A stretch of 64,000 bases of DNA. Source: Pandoraea captiosa (GTDB lineage Bacteria; Pseudomonadota; Gammaproteobacteria; Burkholderiales; Burkholderiaceae). The DNA is taken from assembly GCF_902459775.1 (NCBI RefSeq), contig NZ_CABPSQ010000006.1, forward strand, positions 62,001-126,000. The letters run 5' to 3'. Position numbers and translations under genes: made by a program. Each line of letters opens with the position of its first letter. The first letter of the stretch is position 1. Shown here in pieces: positions 36,379 to 45,132 of the stretch. Below the pieces are notes generated by a model that was given only the letters and a program-made list of their open reading frames with translations, was not told the origin of the DNA and did no database searches.

Positions 36379-37041
36379 ATGGCGCAAGTCAAGAAGGCAG
36401 AGATGCGCGACGCGATCGAAGCGGCCGCTTTTGATCTGTTCTGCCGCAAGGGGTATACGGCAACGACCATGACCGAGATCGCAAAGGCGTCCGGCATGAC
36501 AGTGGCCAACCTGTATGTGTATTTCGACTCCAAGTTGCTGATCTATTACGAGATCTACTCGCCGTGGCTCTTGCGCCAACTGACCACGCTTCGCGAGGCC
36601 GTCAGAAAATTCCCCACGCCGCGAACGCGCCTGAAGCGCATCATCATCGGGCTATGGGGCGATATTCCGACGGCCGACCAATCGTTTGGCAACGGCATGA
36701 TCGAGGCGCTCGCCAGCGCACCGAGAGACCTGCACAAGCCGAACGATCTCCTTCGCCGGTGCGAGACCTTTCTCTCCGAGATGATCGCCGAGAGTCTTTC
36801 CGGGGAACATGCGCGCATCGCCACCGACACGCTGCTCTCCCACGTGTTGTGGATGGCATACGATGGATTTACGATCAACAGTCGCATCGGCGACACCCGC
36901 GACCTCGATGCCATCGCAACGCTGCTGACCGACTTGATTCTGGGTCCGGAGAACGTCAAAACCAGCAAGCCGACCAAGGCCGCAACGGCTCGCGCGCCCC
37001 GGCAGCGCGACGCCGCGCAACAACGTAAAACGTCTGCATAA
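36379..37041 (+). CDS. TetR-family regulator of cluster A
   Basis: A 220-residue regulator with HTH at residues 12-55 (FCRKGYTATTMTEIAKASGM, VANLYVYFDSK). The tail (residues 198-220) is Lys/Arg/Ala-rich. It lies between the divergent oxygenase operon and the MFS-led operon, both of which carry the same 22-bp motif upstream. It is the likely regulator of both. Confidence 0.9.
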   Translation: MAQVKKAEMRDAIEAAAFDLFCRKGYTATTMTEIAKASGMTVANLYVYFDSKLLIYYEIYSPWLLRQLTTLREAVRKFPTPRTRLKRIIIGLWGDIPTADQSFGNGMIEALASAPRDLHKPNDLLRRCETFLSEMIAESLSGEHARIATDTLLSHVLWMAYDGFTINSRIGDTRDLDAIATLLTDLILGPENVKTSKPTKAATARAPRQRDAAQQRKTSA

Positions 37042-37231
37042 GTCCACATAGCGCAGCGGACGCTGCGATCGTCGGCGACCGCACTCGTGCGCGTCTGCCG
37101 GCGAATAGCGCCACCGACTCTCGCCCCCGCCTCCCGCCTCACCGAGCCTTCACTCGCTGACACCGCCCTCATCCGGTGTCGGCACACGCGCGCCCCAGGA
37201 CAAGGGTTTACTCCAGCTTCAGATCAATATA

Positions 37232-37253
37232 ATTAAATGCCACTATTTATTGA
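37232..37253. promoter_or_regulatory. Second copy of the 22-bp putative operator, upstream of the MFS gene
   Basis: The element starts ATTAAATGCCACTATTT and differs from the core at 36158-36179 at only three positions. It is about 72 nt before the MFS start, in a locally AT-rich stretch. Confidence 0.65.
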
Positions 37254-37324
37254 ACGCACGCAAATCGGCGGCATAGCCTCTTGCCGAAGCGCGCGTCACT
37301 CAATCGTGGAAATGGAGATCCCAT

Positions 37325-38647
37325 ATGCATGCCGCCAATGTTCCCGGCGAAGTTCGAACCGGCGCGATCCCTCAGAAGACGACGTTTCTTGTGTTGTTCC
37401 TGTGCTGGGCCGCGATCCTGTCGGAGGGTTACGACATCGGCGTGATGGGAACCATCACGCCCGCGCTGCTCGCCGATTCCCGCTGGCAATTAACACCGCT
37501 CGAGCTCGGCCAGATGAGCAGTGCCGCGTTGATCGGCACGCTGTTCGGCGCCTACGTCATCAGCCCTTTGAGTGATCTGGCCGGACGCAAACCCATGCTG
37601 ATCGGTTGTGTCGCACTCTTCTCGCTCTCGATGCTCGCCGCCGTCTGGGCGCCGACACCGCTGATTTTCGGCATCGTCCGAGGCATCGGTGGACTGGGCC
37701 TTGGCGGCGTCATTTCGGTGGCTGCGGCCCTGACCGTCGAGTATTCGCCGCCGGAAAAGCGCAATCTCAATTTTGCATTGATGTACTCCGGTTATCCGAT
37801 AGGCGCCCTGGTCTCGGCGCTTACCGGCATGGCGTACATGGCCGACTACGGCTGGCATGCCATCGTTGCCATTGGCGCGTTGCCGCTGTTGTTCATCCCG
37901 GCATTGATGATGTGGTTGCCCGAGTCGCTGGAGTACCTCGTGCGCAACGGACAACATGCGCGTGCGAGCGCGCTCGCGTCAAAGCTCGGCATGCAACTTA
38001 CGGCACAGACCGCAGCGTCGTCGGACACTCGCGCGTCGTTGCGCGAAATCATGACCGAGGTATTTTCGAAGACCAATGCGTTCGGCACCTGCATGCTCTG
38101 GGTCGCTCAGTTTGCCGGGGTGATGGTGATTTACGGACTCGGTTCCTGGCTGCCCCAGATCATGCGCAAGAATGGTTACGACCTCGGCTCGAGTCTCGCC
38201 TTTTTTGCCGTGTTCAATCTGGCGGCGGCTGTCGGCGGTGTTGTCATCGGCCGCATCGCGGATCGCTTCGGACCACGCGTGACCATCACGCTCTCGTTCC
38301 TGCTTGGCGCCGTATCCATCACGGCACTGTCATACAAGAACAGCCTGGCCGTGAACTACGTGCTCGTGGCCTGCGCGGGATTCGGGAGCATTGCTGTCGC
38401 ACTCGTGTTGCTCGGTTACATCGCCAACTACTACGCCCCCCATGCACGCGGGTCCGCCACCGGCTGGGCGGTGGGTGTCGGGCGATTCGGTGCAATGACC
38501 GGACCGGTGCTCGGCGGCTACGTCGCCGGGCTGAATGTGGCGCCCACCTGGAATTTCCTCATCTTCTCCATTGCCGCCGCCACGGCCGCACTCGCCGTGT
38601 TCCTCGCACCAACGCCGGCCCACATTGCCGACACGGCAAGACGATGA
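37325..38647 (+). CDS. MFS aromatic acid:H+ symporter (AAHS type)
   Basis: A 440-residue 12-TM carrier. Helix 1 region has ILSEGYDIGVMGTI, loop 2-3 LSDLAGRKPMLIG, helix 4-5 SPPEKRNLNFALMYSGYPIG, and the symmetric motif GRIADRFGPR lies in the second half. It leads the unit ending at 43665 and carries the same putative operator as the oxygenase operon, so it probably imports the cluster A substrate. Confidence 0.9.
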   Translation: MHAANVPGEVRTGAIPQKTTFLVLFLCWAAILSEGYDIGVMGTITPALLADSRWQLTPLELGQMSSAALIGTLFGAYVISPLSDLAGRKPMLIGCVALFSLSMLAAVWAPTPLIFGIVRGIGGLGLGGVISVAAALTVEYSPPEKRNLNFALMYSGYPIGALVSALTGMAYMADYGWHAIVAIGALPLLFIPALMMWLPESLEYLVRNGQHARASALASKLGMQLTAQTAASSDTRASLREIMTEVFSKTNAFGTCMLWVAQFAGVMVIYGLGSWLPQIMRKNGYDLGSSLAFFAVFNLAAAVGGVVIGRIADRFGPRVTITLSFLLGAVSITALSYKNSLAVNYVLVACAGFGSIAVALVLLGYIANYYAPHARGSATGWAVGVGRFGAMTGPVLGGYVAGLNVAPTWNFLIFSIAAATAALAVFLAPTPAHIADTARR

Positions 38648-38718
38648 GCAAGGAGGCCACGCGCAAGCGCCGCCGGCCTTCGACAGACAACGTTTGAACG
38701 CAGTACATGAGGTGAATT

Positions 38719-39450
38719 ATGAGTTTGGGATTTGGACATCGCGCACGTATCGGACATCTCTACCCTTCCGGAGGGCTGTGTGACTTCGAGATCCAGTCGA
38801 TGGCGCCCGAAGGTGTCCAGTTCGTGACGACGCGGCTTCCCTTCAAGCGCACGGGACTGGAGGACGACAGCGCGCTCGTCGCCGATGTCGAAACGCACGC
38901 CGGGTTGTTGGCCGATGCCGCCGTTGACCTGATCGCCATGAATTGCACAGCGGCGAGCATGGCGGTGGGCGCTGCGACGATCAACCAGCGCATCGAGGCG
39001 GTCACCGGCATTGCGGCGACGACGACCACGGACGCCGTGCTCGATGCCTTGTCTCACGTGGGCGCAAAACGCATTGCGCTGATGACGCCGTATCCCCGGG
39101 CCGTCGTCGAGATGGAAATGGCGTTCCTGGGCGCACAGGGGATCGAGGTCGTGGCCGAACGCGCGTTCGCCTGCACAACCCCTGTCCAGCAGGGTGAAAT
39201 CGCCCCCGAAGTCTGGCTTGAGCGCGCCTTGCAGTTCGACTTGCAGGGGGCCGACGCGCTGCTCATCAGTTGCGCCGGCATCCACTTAAGTCCAGTGCTT
39301 GGCGAGATCGAAGCGCGCCTGGACACGCCGGTCATCGCCAGCAACGCCGCGTTGTTATGGAAATGCCTGCGCGCGCTCCGCCTCGCCGAGCGCCCCACCC
39401 GCTATGGGCGACTGCTCGCGGGGGAATTCGATGCGCCCCGCGCACGGTAA
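38719..39450 (+). CDS. Maleate isomerase / Asp-Glu racemase superfamily enzyme
   Basis: A 243-residue enzyme of the Asp/Glu racemase-maleate isomerase-arylmalonate decarboxylase superfamily. Both catalytic cysteines are present: NCTAAS (first) and SCAGIHLSP (second). Decarboxylases of this group keep only one, so isomerase or racemase chemistry is more likely. Maleate isomerase converts maleate to fumarate at the end of nicotinate-type pathways. The stop overlaps the next gene by 20 nt. Confidence 0.75.
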   Translation: MSLGFGHRARIGHLYPSGGLCDFEIQSMAPEGVQFVTTRLPFKRTGLEDDSALVADVETHAGLLADAAVDLIAMNCTAASMAVGAATINQRIEAVTGIAATTTTDAVLDALSHVGAKRIALMTPYPRAVVEMEMAFLGAQGIEVVAERAFACTTPVQQGEIAPEVWLERALQFDLQGADALLISCAGIHLSPVLGEIEARLDTPVIASNAALLWKCLRALRLAERPTRYGRLLAGEFDAPRAR

Positions 39451-39880
39451 GCCGACGTCGAGCGTGCCTTCGGACACGTTCGAGATAGAGATCGAGGATG
39501 TCGGCGAGCGATTCCAGTGCCATGCGCAGCAAAGTCTGCTGCGCGGCATGGAACGCCTCGGAAAGCGCGGCATCCCGATCGGTTGCCGCAGCGGCGGATG
39601 CGGTGTTTGCAAGGTGCGCATCGCCGCCGGCGTCTGTCGGCTGGAAAAAATGAGCCGCGCGTGCGTGAGCGAGCAAGAAGAGCGACAGGGCGTTGTGCTC
39701 GCGTGCCGCGCCTATCCGCAAAGCCCCGTGCGCATCACGCTCGACACGGCAATGCACCGCTGCGTGACTCGCGCCAGCCAATCGGTCACGGCAGCGACGA
39801 ACGCCGCTCGTGTGACGACATGCGCCGGCGATGGCGACGATTCACAACAAGACAATCAAGGAGACAAGCAATGGCTTTGA
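39431..39880 (+). CDS. Plant-type [2Fe-2S] ferredoxin, XylT/NahT-like
   Basis: A 149-residue protein. The cluster ligands are in [12 protein letters not shown] (C-x4-C-x2-C) plus a distant ACRAYP. It overlaps the catechol 2,3-dioxygenase gene by 10 nt, the arrangement seen for xylT-xylE, nahT-nahH and dmpQ-dmpB. XylT-type ferredoxins re-reduce the dioxygenase iron after oxidative inactivation. An extra C-terminal tail of about 40 residues beyond the ferredoxin fold is unusual. Confidence 0.85.
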   Translation: MRPAHGKPTSSVPSDTFEIEIEDVGERFQCHAQQSLLRGMERLGKRGIPIGCRSGGCGVCKVRIAAGVCRLEKMSRACVSEQEERQGVVLACRAYPQSPVRITLDTAMHRCVTRASQSVTAATNAARVTTCAGDGDDSQQDNQGDKQWL

Positions 39881-40803
39881 CTGGCGTACTGCGCCCCGGA
39901 CACGTGGCGCTGCGAGTGCTCGACATGCAAGCCGCGCTCACCCATTACACCGAGGTCATCGGGTTGATCGAGACGGGTCGTGACGATCAGGGACGCGTAT
40001 ACCTCAAGGCGTGGGACGAGCACGATCATCACAGCGTGATCCTGCGCGAAACGGATCGCGCCGGCATGGACTACATGGGCTTTCGCGTCGACTCCGAGGC
40101 AACCCTAGAGCGCCTGGCCGGCGAACTCTCGCGTTGCGATCTGGCCCGCGATCTCGAATGGCGCCCGGCCGGCGAGCTCGCCCATACCGGACGCCGCTTG
40201 CGATTCACGATTCCCACGGGTCATTCGATCGAGCTCTTCGCGCACCGTGACAAGCTCGGCTGTGCGACCGGCGACGTCAATCCCGACCCATGGCCCGACG
40301 GGTTGCGCGGTATGGCGCCGGGCCGCTTCGATCATTGTCTGCTCTATGGCGACGATCTGGATGGCACCGTGACGCTGTTTCGCGACGTGCTGGGGTTTGC
40401 GCTTTCCGAACAAGTGGTGGCTGGCCCCGAGAACATGATGATCGGCGCTTTCCTGACATGCTCGAACAAGGCGCATGACGTCGCGTTCATCCGGCACCCC
40501 GAGAAAAACAAGTTCCACCATGCTTCGTTCAGCCTCGACAACTGGGGCGAGGTGCTGCGCGCCGCCGACATCATCTCGAAGCGCGACGTGTCGCTGGACA
40601 TCGGCCCGACACGACACGGCATATCGCGCGGCGAGACCATCTATTTCTTCGATCCGTCCGGAAACCGGAACGAAGTATTTTCCGGCGGGTACATCCACTA
40701 TCCGGACAAGCCGACGATTACCTGGACGGAATCGGAAATCGGCAAGGCGATCTTCTATCACGATCGCAAACTCAACGAGGCTTTCCTCAACGTGCTCACG
40801 TAA
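39871..40803 (+). CDS. Catechol 2,3-dioxygenase (XylE/NahH/DmpB family)
   Basis: A 310-residue extradiol dioxygenase with two vicinal-oxygen-chelate modules. Iron ligands are His155 (FDHCL), the His216/His217 region (FHHASF) and Glu268 (GNRNEVF). The stretch from AHDVAF to IFYHDR follows the XylE family closely, and the length equals the family's usual 307-310. AAGGAG precedes the ATG. It cleaves catechols next to the diol to a 2-hydroxymuconic semialdehyde. The hydrolase and hydratase at 56051-57665 could continue the route. Confidence 0.93.
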   Translation: MALTGVLRPGHVALRVLDMQAALTHYTEVIGLIETGRDDQGRVYLKAWDEHDHHSVILRETDRAGMDYMGFRVDSEATLERLAGELSRCDLARDLEWRPAGELAHTGRRLRFTIPTGHSIELFAHRDKLGCATGDVNPDPWPDGLRGMAPGRFDHCLLYGDDLDGTVTLFRDVLGFALSEQVVAGPENMMIGAFLTCSNKAHDVAFIRHPEKNKFHHASFSLDNWGEVLRAADIISKRDVSLDIGPTRHGISRGETIYFFDPSGNRNEVFSGGYIHYPDKPTITWTESEIGKAIFYHDRKLNEAFLNVLT

Positions 40804-41012
40804 GGACATCCCCCTTGAGTGCGCCGGGTGAGCACACCGTCCTCGTGACGCTGTGCCGTCCCGGCGCCCCGCTACATCGCAGATTTTTTGCCTGACGCGT
40901 CACATCGCATCGCAACGCATTACCAGCAAAAATTGGCATTGAAGATTCGGGGCGCTTATGTAGGGTTCAGCGCGCGCCGGGATGTGAATGCCCACCACCG
41001 AGGAGCGATTCC

Positions 41013-41881
41013 GTGAGCATCATGATGTCCATTGTCGAGCCACCCGCAGAACGCGCGGGCCCGACATGTTGTGCCTTTCCCGTCGCCGAAAACCGTTGCC
41101 GCATCGTGAGTCACGAGCGCGTCAACGATGAATATCGGCATCTCGTCGCCCTGGCGCCTCAGGCGGCCGCGACGGTGCGTCCCGGTCAGTTCTTCCATTT
41201 GCGATGCCCGAGTGTCGGCGATGACACGCCGTTCCTGCGCCGCCCGATGAGCCTTTATCGAAGCTGCGCCGACAAGGGCACGATCGAGTTTCTGTACAAG
41301 GTCCAGGGCGCCGGCACCCGAGGCTTGCATCACTGTCGATCGGCGACACCCTGGATGCGATGGGTCCGGTAGGCAATGGCTTCTCGTTGCCGCAGGACCT
41401 GCGTCACCTGCTGCTGCTCGCGCGCGGCGTCGGGCTCGCCACGCTGGCACCGCTCGCGCAGGCGGCCATCGAACGCGGCGCGCGAGTAACGGCCATCCTG
41501 AGCGCGCGCAACCGCTCGCTCGTCATGTCGGACGCCTACCTGCGCGCCGTGGGGGCAAACGTCATCGTCGTGACGGATGAGGACGGTAACAGCACGCCGG
41601 CACATATCGAGGCGATCCTCCGGTCGCAACACGAGAGCGCGCCGTTCGACAGGTTCGCGACGTGCGGATCCAACCGTTTGCTCCTGCTGCTGCAAAAACT
41701 GGGGGCACAGCTCGGTGTTCGGGGGGAAATTGCGCTGGAACAACATATGGGCTGTGCGCTCGGGGCGTGTTACGCCTGTGTGCGCCCTTTCCGCAAAACG
41801 CCGCACAGTGATGAGCTTTCCTATCGCCGGGTGTGTTGGGACGGGCCGGTATTCGATCTTCAGGAGACCGTGACATGGTAG
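41013..41881 (+). pseudogene. PyrK-like electron-transfer subunit disrupted by a frameshift
   Basis: Two overlapping frames together make one PyrK-like flavoprotein. The first (41013-41372) starts at GTG after GAGGAG and carries the FAD-binding RRPMSLYR and the NAD-binding start GAGTRGL, then loses the frame. The second (from about 41333) resumes with SLSIGDTLDAMGPVGNGFSL and ends with the [2Fe-2S] motif GCALGACYACVRP and VCWDGPVF. One base appears to be missing near 41330. Repaired, the product would be about 289 residues. It partners the PyrD-like gene overlapping its end. A sequencing error would restore a functional gene. Confidence 0.8.
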
Positions 41882-42870
41882 ACATGCAGGTCAGCATCGG
41901 CGACGTGGTGCTCGCCAATCCCGTGATGCCCGGCTCCGGCACGTTTGCGGAGGGCATGGCCAGCGTCTTCGACCTCAACCGCCTTGGCGCAATCGTCACC
42001 AAGACCATTACCGACGATATCCGGGAAGGCAACCCGCCTCCCAGACTGGCCGAATATCGAGACGCGACGCTCTTCTCCATCGGCATTCCGAGCAAAGGTG
42101 TGAAGTACTACCTCGAAGAAACGCTGGCCCACTATCGGGACTACAGCACACCGGTCGTTGCCAGCATTTCCGCCACCACGGTGGAGGGGTTCGGTGCGCT
42201 GGCCGCCAAGCTCGCCCGAAGCGGTGTGGTCGCGATCGAAGCCAATGTGTCCTGCCCCAATCTGAAGAAAGACGGCAAGGCGTTCGGCATGGATCCTGAG
42301 GCGACATACCAGGTCGTGCGCGCGATGAAGACGGCCGTCGATTTGCCGGTGTGGCCGAAAATGACGCCCAATGCCAGCGATGTCATCGGCGTCGCGCAGG
42401 CTGCCGAGGCAGCCGGTGCCGACGCTATCGTTGCGAGCAACGCGCTACTTGCCATGGGCATCGATGTCGAGACACGGCGCCCGCGTGTCGCCAATCTCAT
42501 GGGCGGCCTGACGGGACGCGCCACAAAGCCCGTCATGCTGCGCTTTGCTTACCAATGCGCGAATGCGGTGTCGATTCCGGTGATCGGTTGCGGCGGCATA
42601 TCGAGCGCCGAAGACGCCATCGAATATCTGCTCGCGGGCGTCTGCGCGGTTCAGGTCGGCACGGCCAACTTCGTCTCGCCCAACGCGATGCCGGACATCA
42701 TCGACGGCATCGAACAATATTGTCTGCGTCACGGCGTGGCGCGCGTCTCGGATCTCGTTGGCGCCATGATCCCGGCGGCCCCCGTGCCCCTCACCGTATC
42801 GCAGTCCGAGTCTGCGGAAGCGCCTGTTTCGGGCGCACTTGGGGGCGCATCGGGCACATTCGCCGGTTAG
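41875..42870 (+). CDS. Class 1B dihydroorotate dehydrogenase-like flavoprotein
   Basis: A 331-residue FMN TIM-barrel enzyme. Class 1 features are NPVMPGSGTFAEG near the start, the active-site Cys in NVSCPNLKKDGKAFG and the phosphate-binding IGCGGISSAEDAIEYLLAG. CAGGAG precedes ATG 41875. Class 1B PyrD works with PyrK, whose disrupted gene overlaps by 7 nt. Beta-proteobacteria make orotate with class 2 PyrD, so in this catabolic cluster a different dihydro-heterocycle substrate is likely. Confidence 0.85.
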   Translation: MVDMQVSIGDVVLANPVMPGSGTFAEGMASVFDLNRLGAIVTKTITDDIREGNPPPRLAEYRDATLFSIGIPSKGVKYYLEETLAHYRDYSTPVVASISATTVEGFGALAAKLARSGVVAIEANVSCPNLKKDGKAFGMDPEATYQVVRAMKTAVDLPVWPKMTPNASDVIGVAQAAEAAGADAIVASNALLAMGIDVETRRPRVANLMGGLTGRATKPVMLRFAYQCANAVSIPVIGCGGISSAEDAIEYLLAGVCAVQVGTANFVSPNAMPDIIDGIEQYCLRHGVARVSDLVGAMIPAAPVPLTVSQSESAEAPVSGALGGASGTFAG

Positions 42871-42954
42871 CTCTGCGGGCGCGCGCACGTACGCACGTAC
42901 GGGCGCAGTCATTCGACGCGCCCGTTCCCACTCCTTGCCATGCCGAGGCCAGAC

Positions 42955-43665
42955 ATGCACTTCTCCTATCTCGTCACTTTCCATCATCCGGATAGCGATG
43001 CCCGTATCCGCGCCGAAGATCTCGACTGCGTGCGCACCATCGTGCTCGCTACACCGAACCTGCGGCGAGCCCGGCTGTATACGCCCGAATCGGCAACGGA
43101 CTTCTACACCGACGACGGTCCATCGCCGGTATTCGCCTTGCAACTGGACTACGACACGATTGCCGACCTCGAGCAGGCCCTCGCGCAGGACGGCCACCTG
43201 CAGTCGCTCGCCCGCGCCTCGCTGCCGAGTCTGGCGGGCTGCGATGTCACGCAGCAGGCGATGGCGCGCCGGCCGTTCCCAGTGGACGATCCTTCGTTGC
43301 GCACGCGAGATGGGGAACTGCCGTGCAGTTTCCTCGTGCATTACCCTGGGCAGGCCGAGGATTTCGATGCGTGGATCAACTACTACCTGACCCATCATCC
43401 GCAGATCATGCGGCACTTCGACGGAGTGCGCGAAATCGAGATCTTCACGCGCATCGACTGGCTCGACGCCATGCCATGGCGCAGGGTGCATTACATGCAA
43501 CGCAACAAGCTCGTGTTCGACAGCCCCGAAGCCATTACGGCGGCCATGAACTCGCCGGTGCGCCATGCCATGCGGGCCGATTTCGAAAAATTCCCGCGGT
43601 TCTCGGGCAGTAATATTCATCACCCCATGGCGACGCTCACCCTCACGCCCCCCCTCGCGCAATAA
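42955..43665 (+). CDS. Two-module EthD / dimeric alpha-beta barrel-like protein
   Basis: A 236-residue protein with two similar ferredoxin-like halves: residues 1-95 (MHFSYLVTFHHP) and residues 125-236 (CSFLVHYPGQAEDFDAWINY, YLTHHPQIMRHFDGVREI). The second half resembles EthD-type proteins of ring-degradation operons. GAGG precedes ATG 42955. It closes the plus-strand operon. A role as isomerase, lactonase or helper protein is possible; I do not assign one. Confidence 0.7.
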   Translation: MHFSYLVTFHHPDSDARIRAEDLDCVRTIVLATPNLRRARLYTPESATDFYTDDGPSPVFALQLDYDTIADLEQALAQDGHLQSLARASLPSLAGCDVTQQAMARRPFPVDDPSLRTRDGELPCSFLVHYPGQAEDFDAWINYYLTHHPQIMRHFDGVREIEIFTRIDWLDAMPWRRVHYMQRNKLVFDSPEAITAAMNSPVRHAMRADFEKFPRFSGSNIHHPMATLTLTPPLAQ

Positions 43666-43676
43666 CGCCAAACCGT

Positions 43677-43698
43677 GCGTTGGGCGTCGGCCCAACGC
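43677..43698. terminator. 9-bp stem-loop between convergent genes
   Basis: GCGTTGGGC at 43677-43685 pairs perfectly with GCCCAACGC at 43690-43698 across GTCG. It lies between the ends of two convergent transcription units, so it may terminate or protect both, although no T-run follows. Confidence 0.6.
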
Positions 43699-43720
43699 GC
43701 CTGCTACAGCGGTGTCGATG

Positions 43721-45019
43721 TCAGTGCTCCCGCGTTGCACGGCCCAGGCATCCGAGCACGAACAGCGCGACCGTAAAGCTCAGGATGACAACGCACACGC
43801 CTGTCCACCCGAACCACGCCCAGCCCACGCCCGAGAGCATGGCCCCCAGCGCCCCGCCGACGAAAAAGATGCCGACGAAGAGGGCGTTCAGGCGTCCGCG
43901 CGCGGCCGGATTGATGAGATTGATCGCACGCCGACCCAGCGTCTGGTCGGCGATTACCCCGGCGTCGAGCGTCGCCGCGCCCGCCACCAGCAGACCGAGT
44001 GCCAGCGCCGGATGCGTCCCGGCGGAAAATCCCGCCCACCCCGCGCCGGCGACACCGAGCATGAACACCGCAACGAACATCGCGAGATGGGAGACGACCT
44101 GTGTCGTGCGACCTGCGCCACGATCGCCCAGATAACCGGCGAGCGGTGTCACGATCGCACCGGTCGCCCCTGCGAGGGCAAACAGCGCGATGCCCGACGT
44201 GCCCAACGAGAACGGGGCTTGTGCAAGCAACAATGCAATGGAGGTCCAGAAGGCGCTGAATGCGCCGAGCGCGAGTGCAGCCTGCGCGGCGCGCAGGCGC
44301 AGCACCGGTTCGGTACGTATCAGCGTCCAGAGCGAGCGCAGCAGGTCCGGATATCGCGCCCCCGTCTGCGGCGTGTGGTCCGGCAAGCGGAAGAACAGCA
44401 CCGTCGCGAGCAGCGCATCGGCCAACGCCTCGAGACCGTAAAACGCCCGCCATCCGACGGTACCGGCAATCAGGCTGGCCAACGGACGCGATAGCAGAAT
44501 GCCAAGCATCAAGCCGCTCATCACGTTGCCGACCGCGCGCCCGCGGTGGCTCTCCGGCGCCATCGACGCGGCCATCGGCACGAGCATCTGAATGACGCTC
44601 GACGACGCGCCGGCCAGCAACACGCATGTCAGGAACATGCCACCGGATTGCGCCAATGCCGCCATAGCGAGAAACGCGGCGCAACAGGTAAGCGTCCGGA
44701 CGATGAGCCGTCGATTCTCGAGCAGATCGCATAGCGGCACGAGCAGTAGCAGACCAGCCGCGTAGCCCAACTGGGGAAACATCGCAATCAGTCCTGCCAG
44801 TGCGTCGGGAAGTCCCAATGCCTGGCGGATCGGACCGGTCAACGGCTGTGCCGCCGAAAGATTGACAACGATGACGCCGACGGCGGCGGCGAAAAAGATC
44901 GTCAACGGCGTGGTCAGCACGCGAGGCGCGACGGCTGTCGGCAAGACAGGCGACGCGGGTGAGCAAGGCGCCGGGGCGACGACGGTATCGCGCGAACAAG
45001 GGGCGGACGGCTGAGTCAT
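43721..45019 (-). CDS. MFS transporter, DHA1-type efflux carrier
   Basis: About 432 residues and 12 TMs. Visible features are LSAAQPLTGPIRQALGLPDA in helix 1, LCDLLENRRLIV in loop 2-3 and LGTSGIALFALAGATGAIVT in the second half. Several in-frame starts exist (45019, 45031, 45052); 45019 fits the family best. It diverges from a LysR gene with a small dyad between them, and is probably regulated by it. Substrate unknown. Confidence 0.85.
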   Translation of the reverse strand: MTQPSAPCSRDTVVAPAPCSPASPVLPTAVAPRVLTTPLTIFFAAAVGVIVVNLSAAQPLTGPIRQALGLPDALAGLIAMFPQLGYAAGLLLLVPLCDLLENRRLIVRTLTCCAAFLAMAALAQSGGMFLTCVLLAGASSSVIQMLVPMAASMAPESHRGRAVGNVMSGLMLGILLSRPLASLIAGTVGWRAFYGLEALADALLATVLFFRLPDHTPQTGARYPDLLRSLWTLIRTEPVLRLRAAQAALALGAFSAFWTSIALLLAQAPFSLGTSGIALFALAGATGAIVTPLAGYLGDRGAGRTTQVVSHLAMFVAVFMLGVAGAGWAGFSAGTHPALALGLLVAGAATLDAGVIADQTLGRRAINLINPAARGRLNALFVGIFFVGGALGAMLSGVGWAWFGWTGVCVVILSFTVALFVLGCLGRATREH

Positions 45020-45093
45020 GTGGCGTTCCATCTGAGGGCTGAGCATCACCGAGGGTGACGGTTCGCAAATTGTAGGAACGCGACCGTTATGCC

Positions 45094-45106
45094 ACAATTG
45101 AATTGT
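45094..45106. promoter_or_regulatory. ACAATT-N1-AATTGT dyad between MFS and LysR genes
   Basis: A perfect 6-bp inverted repeat with a 1-nt centre lies 27 nt before the LysR start and 75 nt before the MFS start, in an AT-rich stretch. It is a plausible LysR-regulator site. Confidence 0.45.
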
Positions 45107-45132
45107 CTTTATATTGATTATGCGAGTTTGTT

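Noticed and set aside
39299-39430. Longer N-terminus for the XylT-like ferredoxin
   Set aside because: The extension lies wholly inside the isomerase gene and adds an Arg/Ser/Pro-rich segment; ATG 39431 starts just before the ferredoxin fold.
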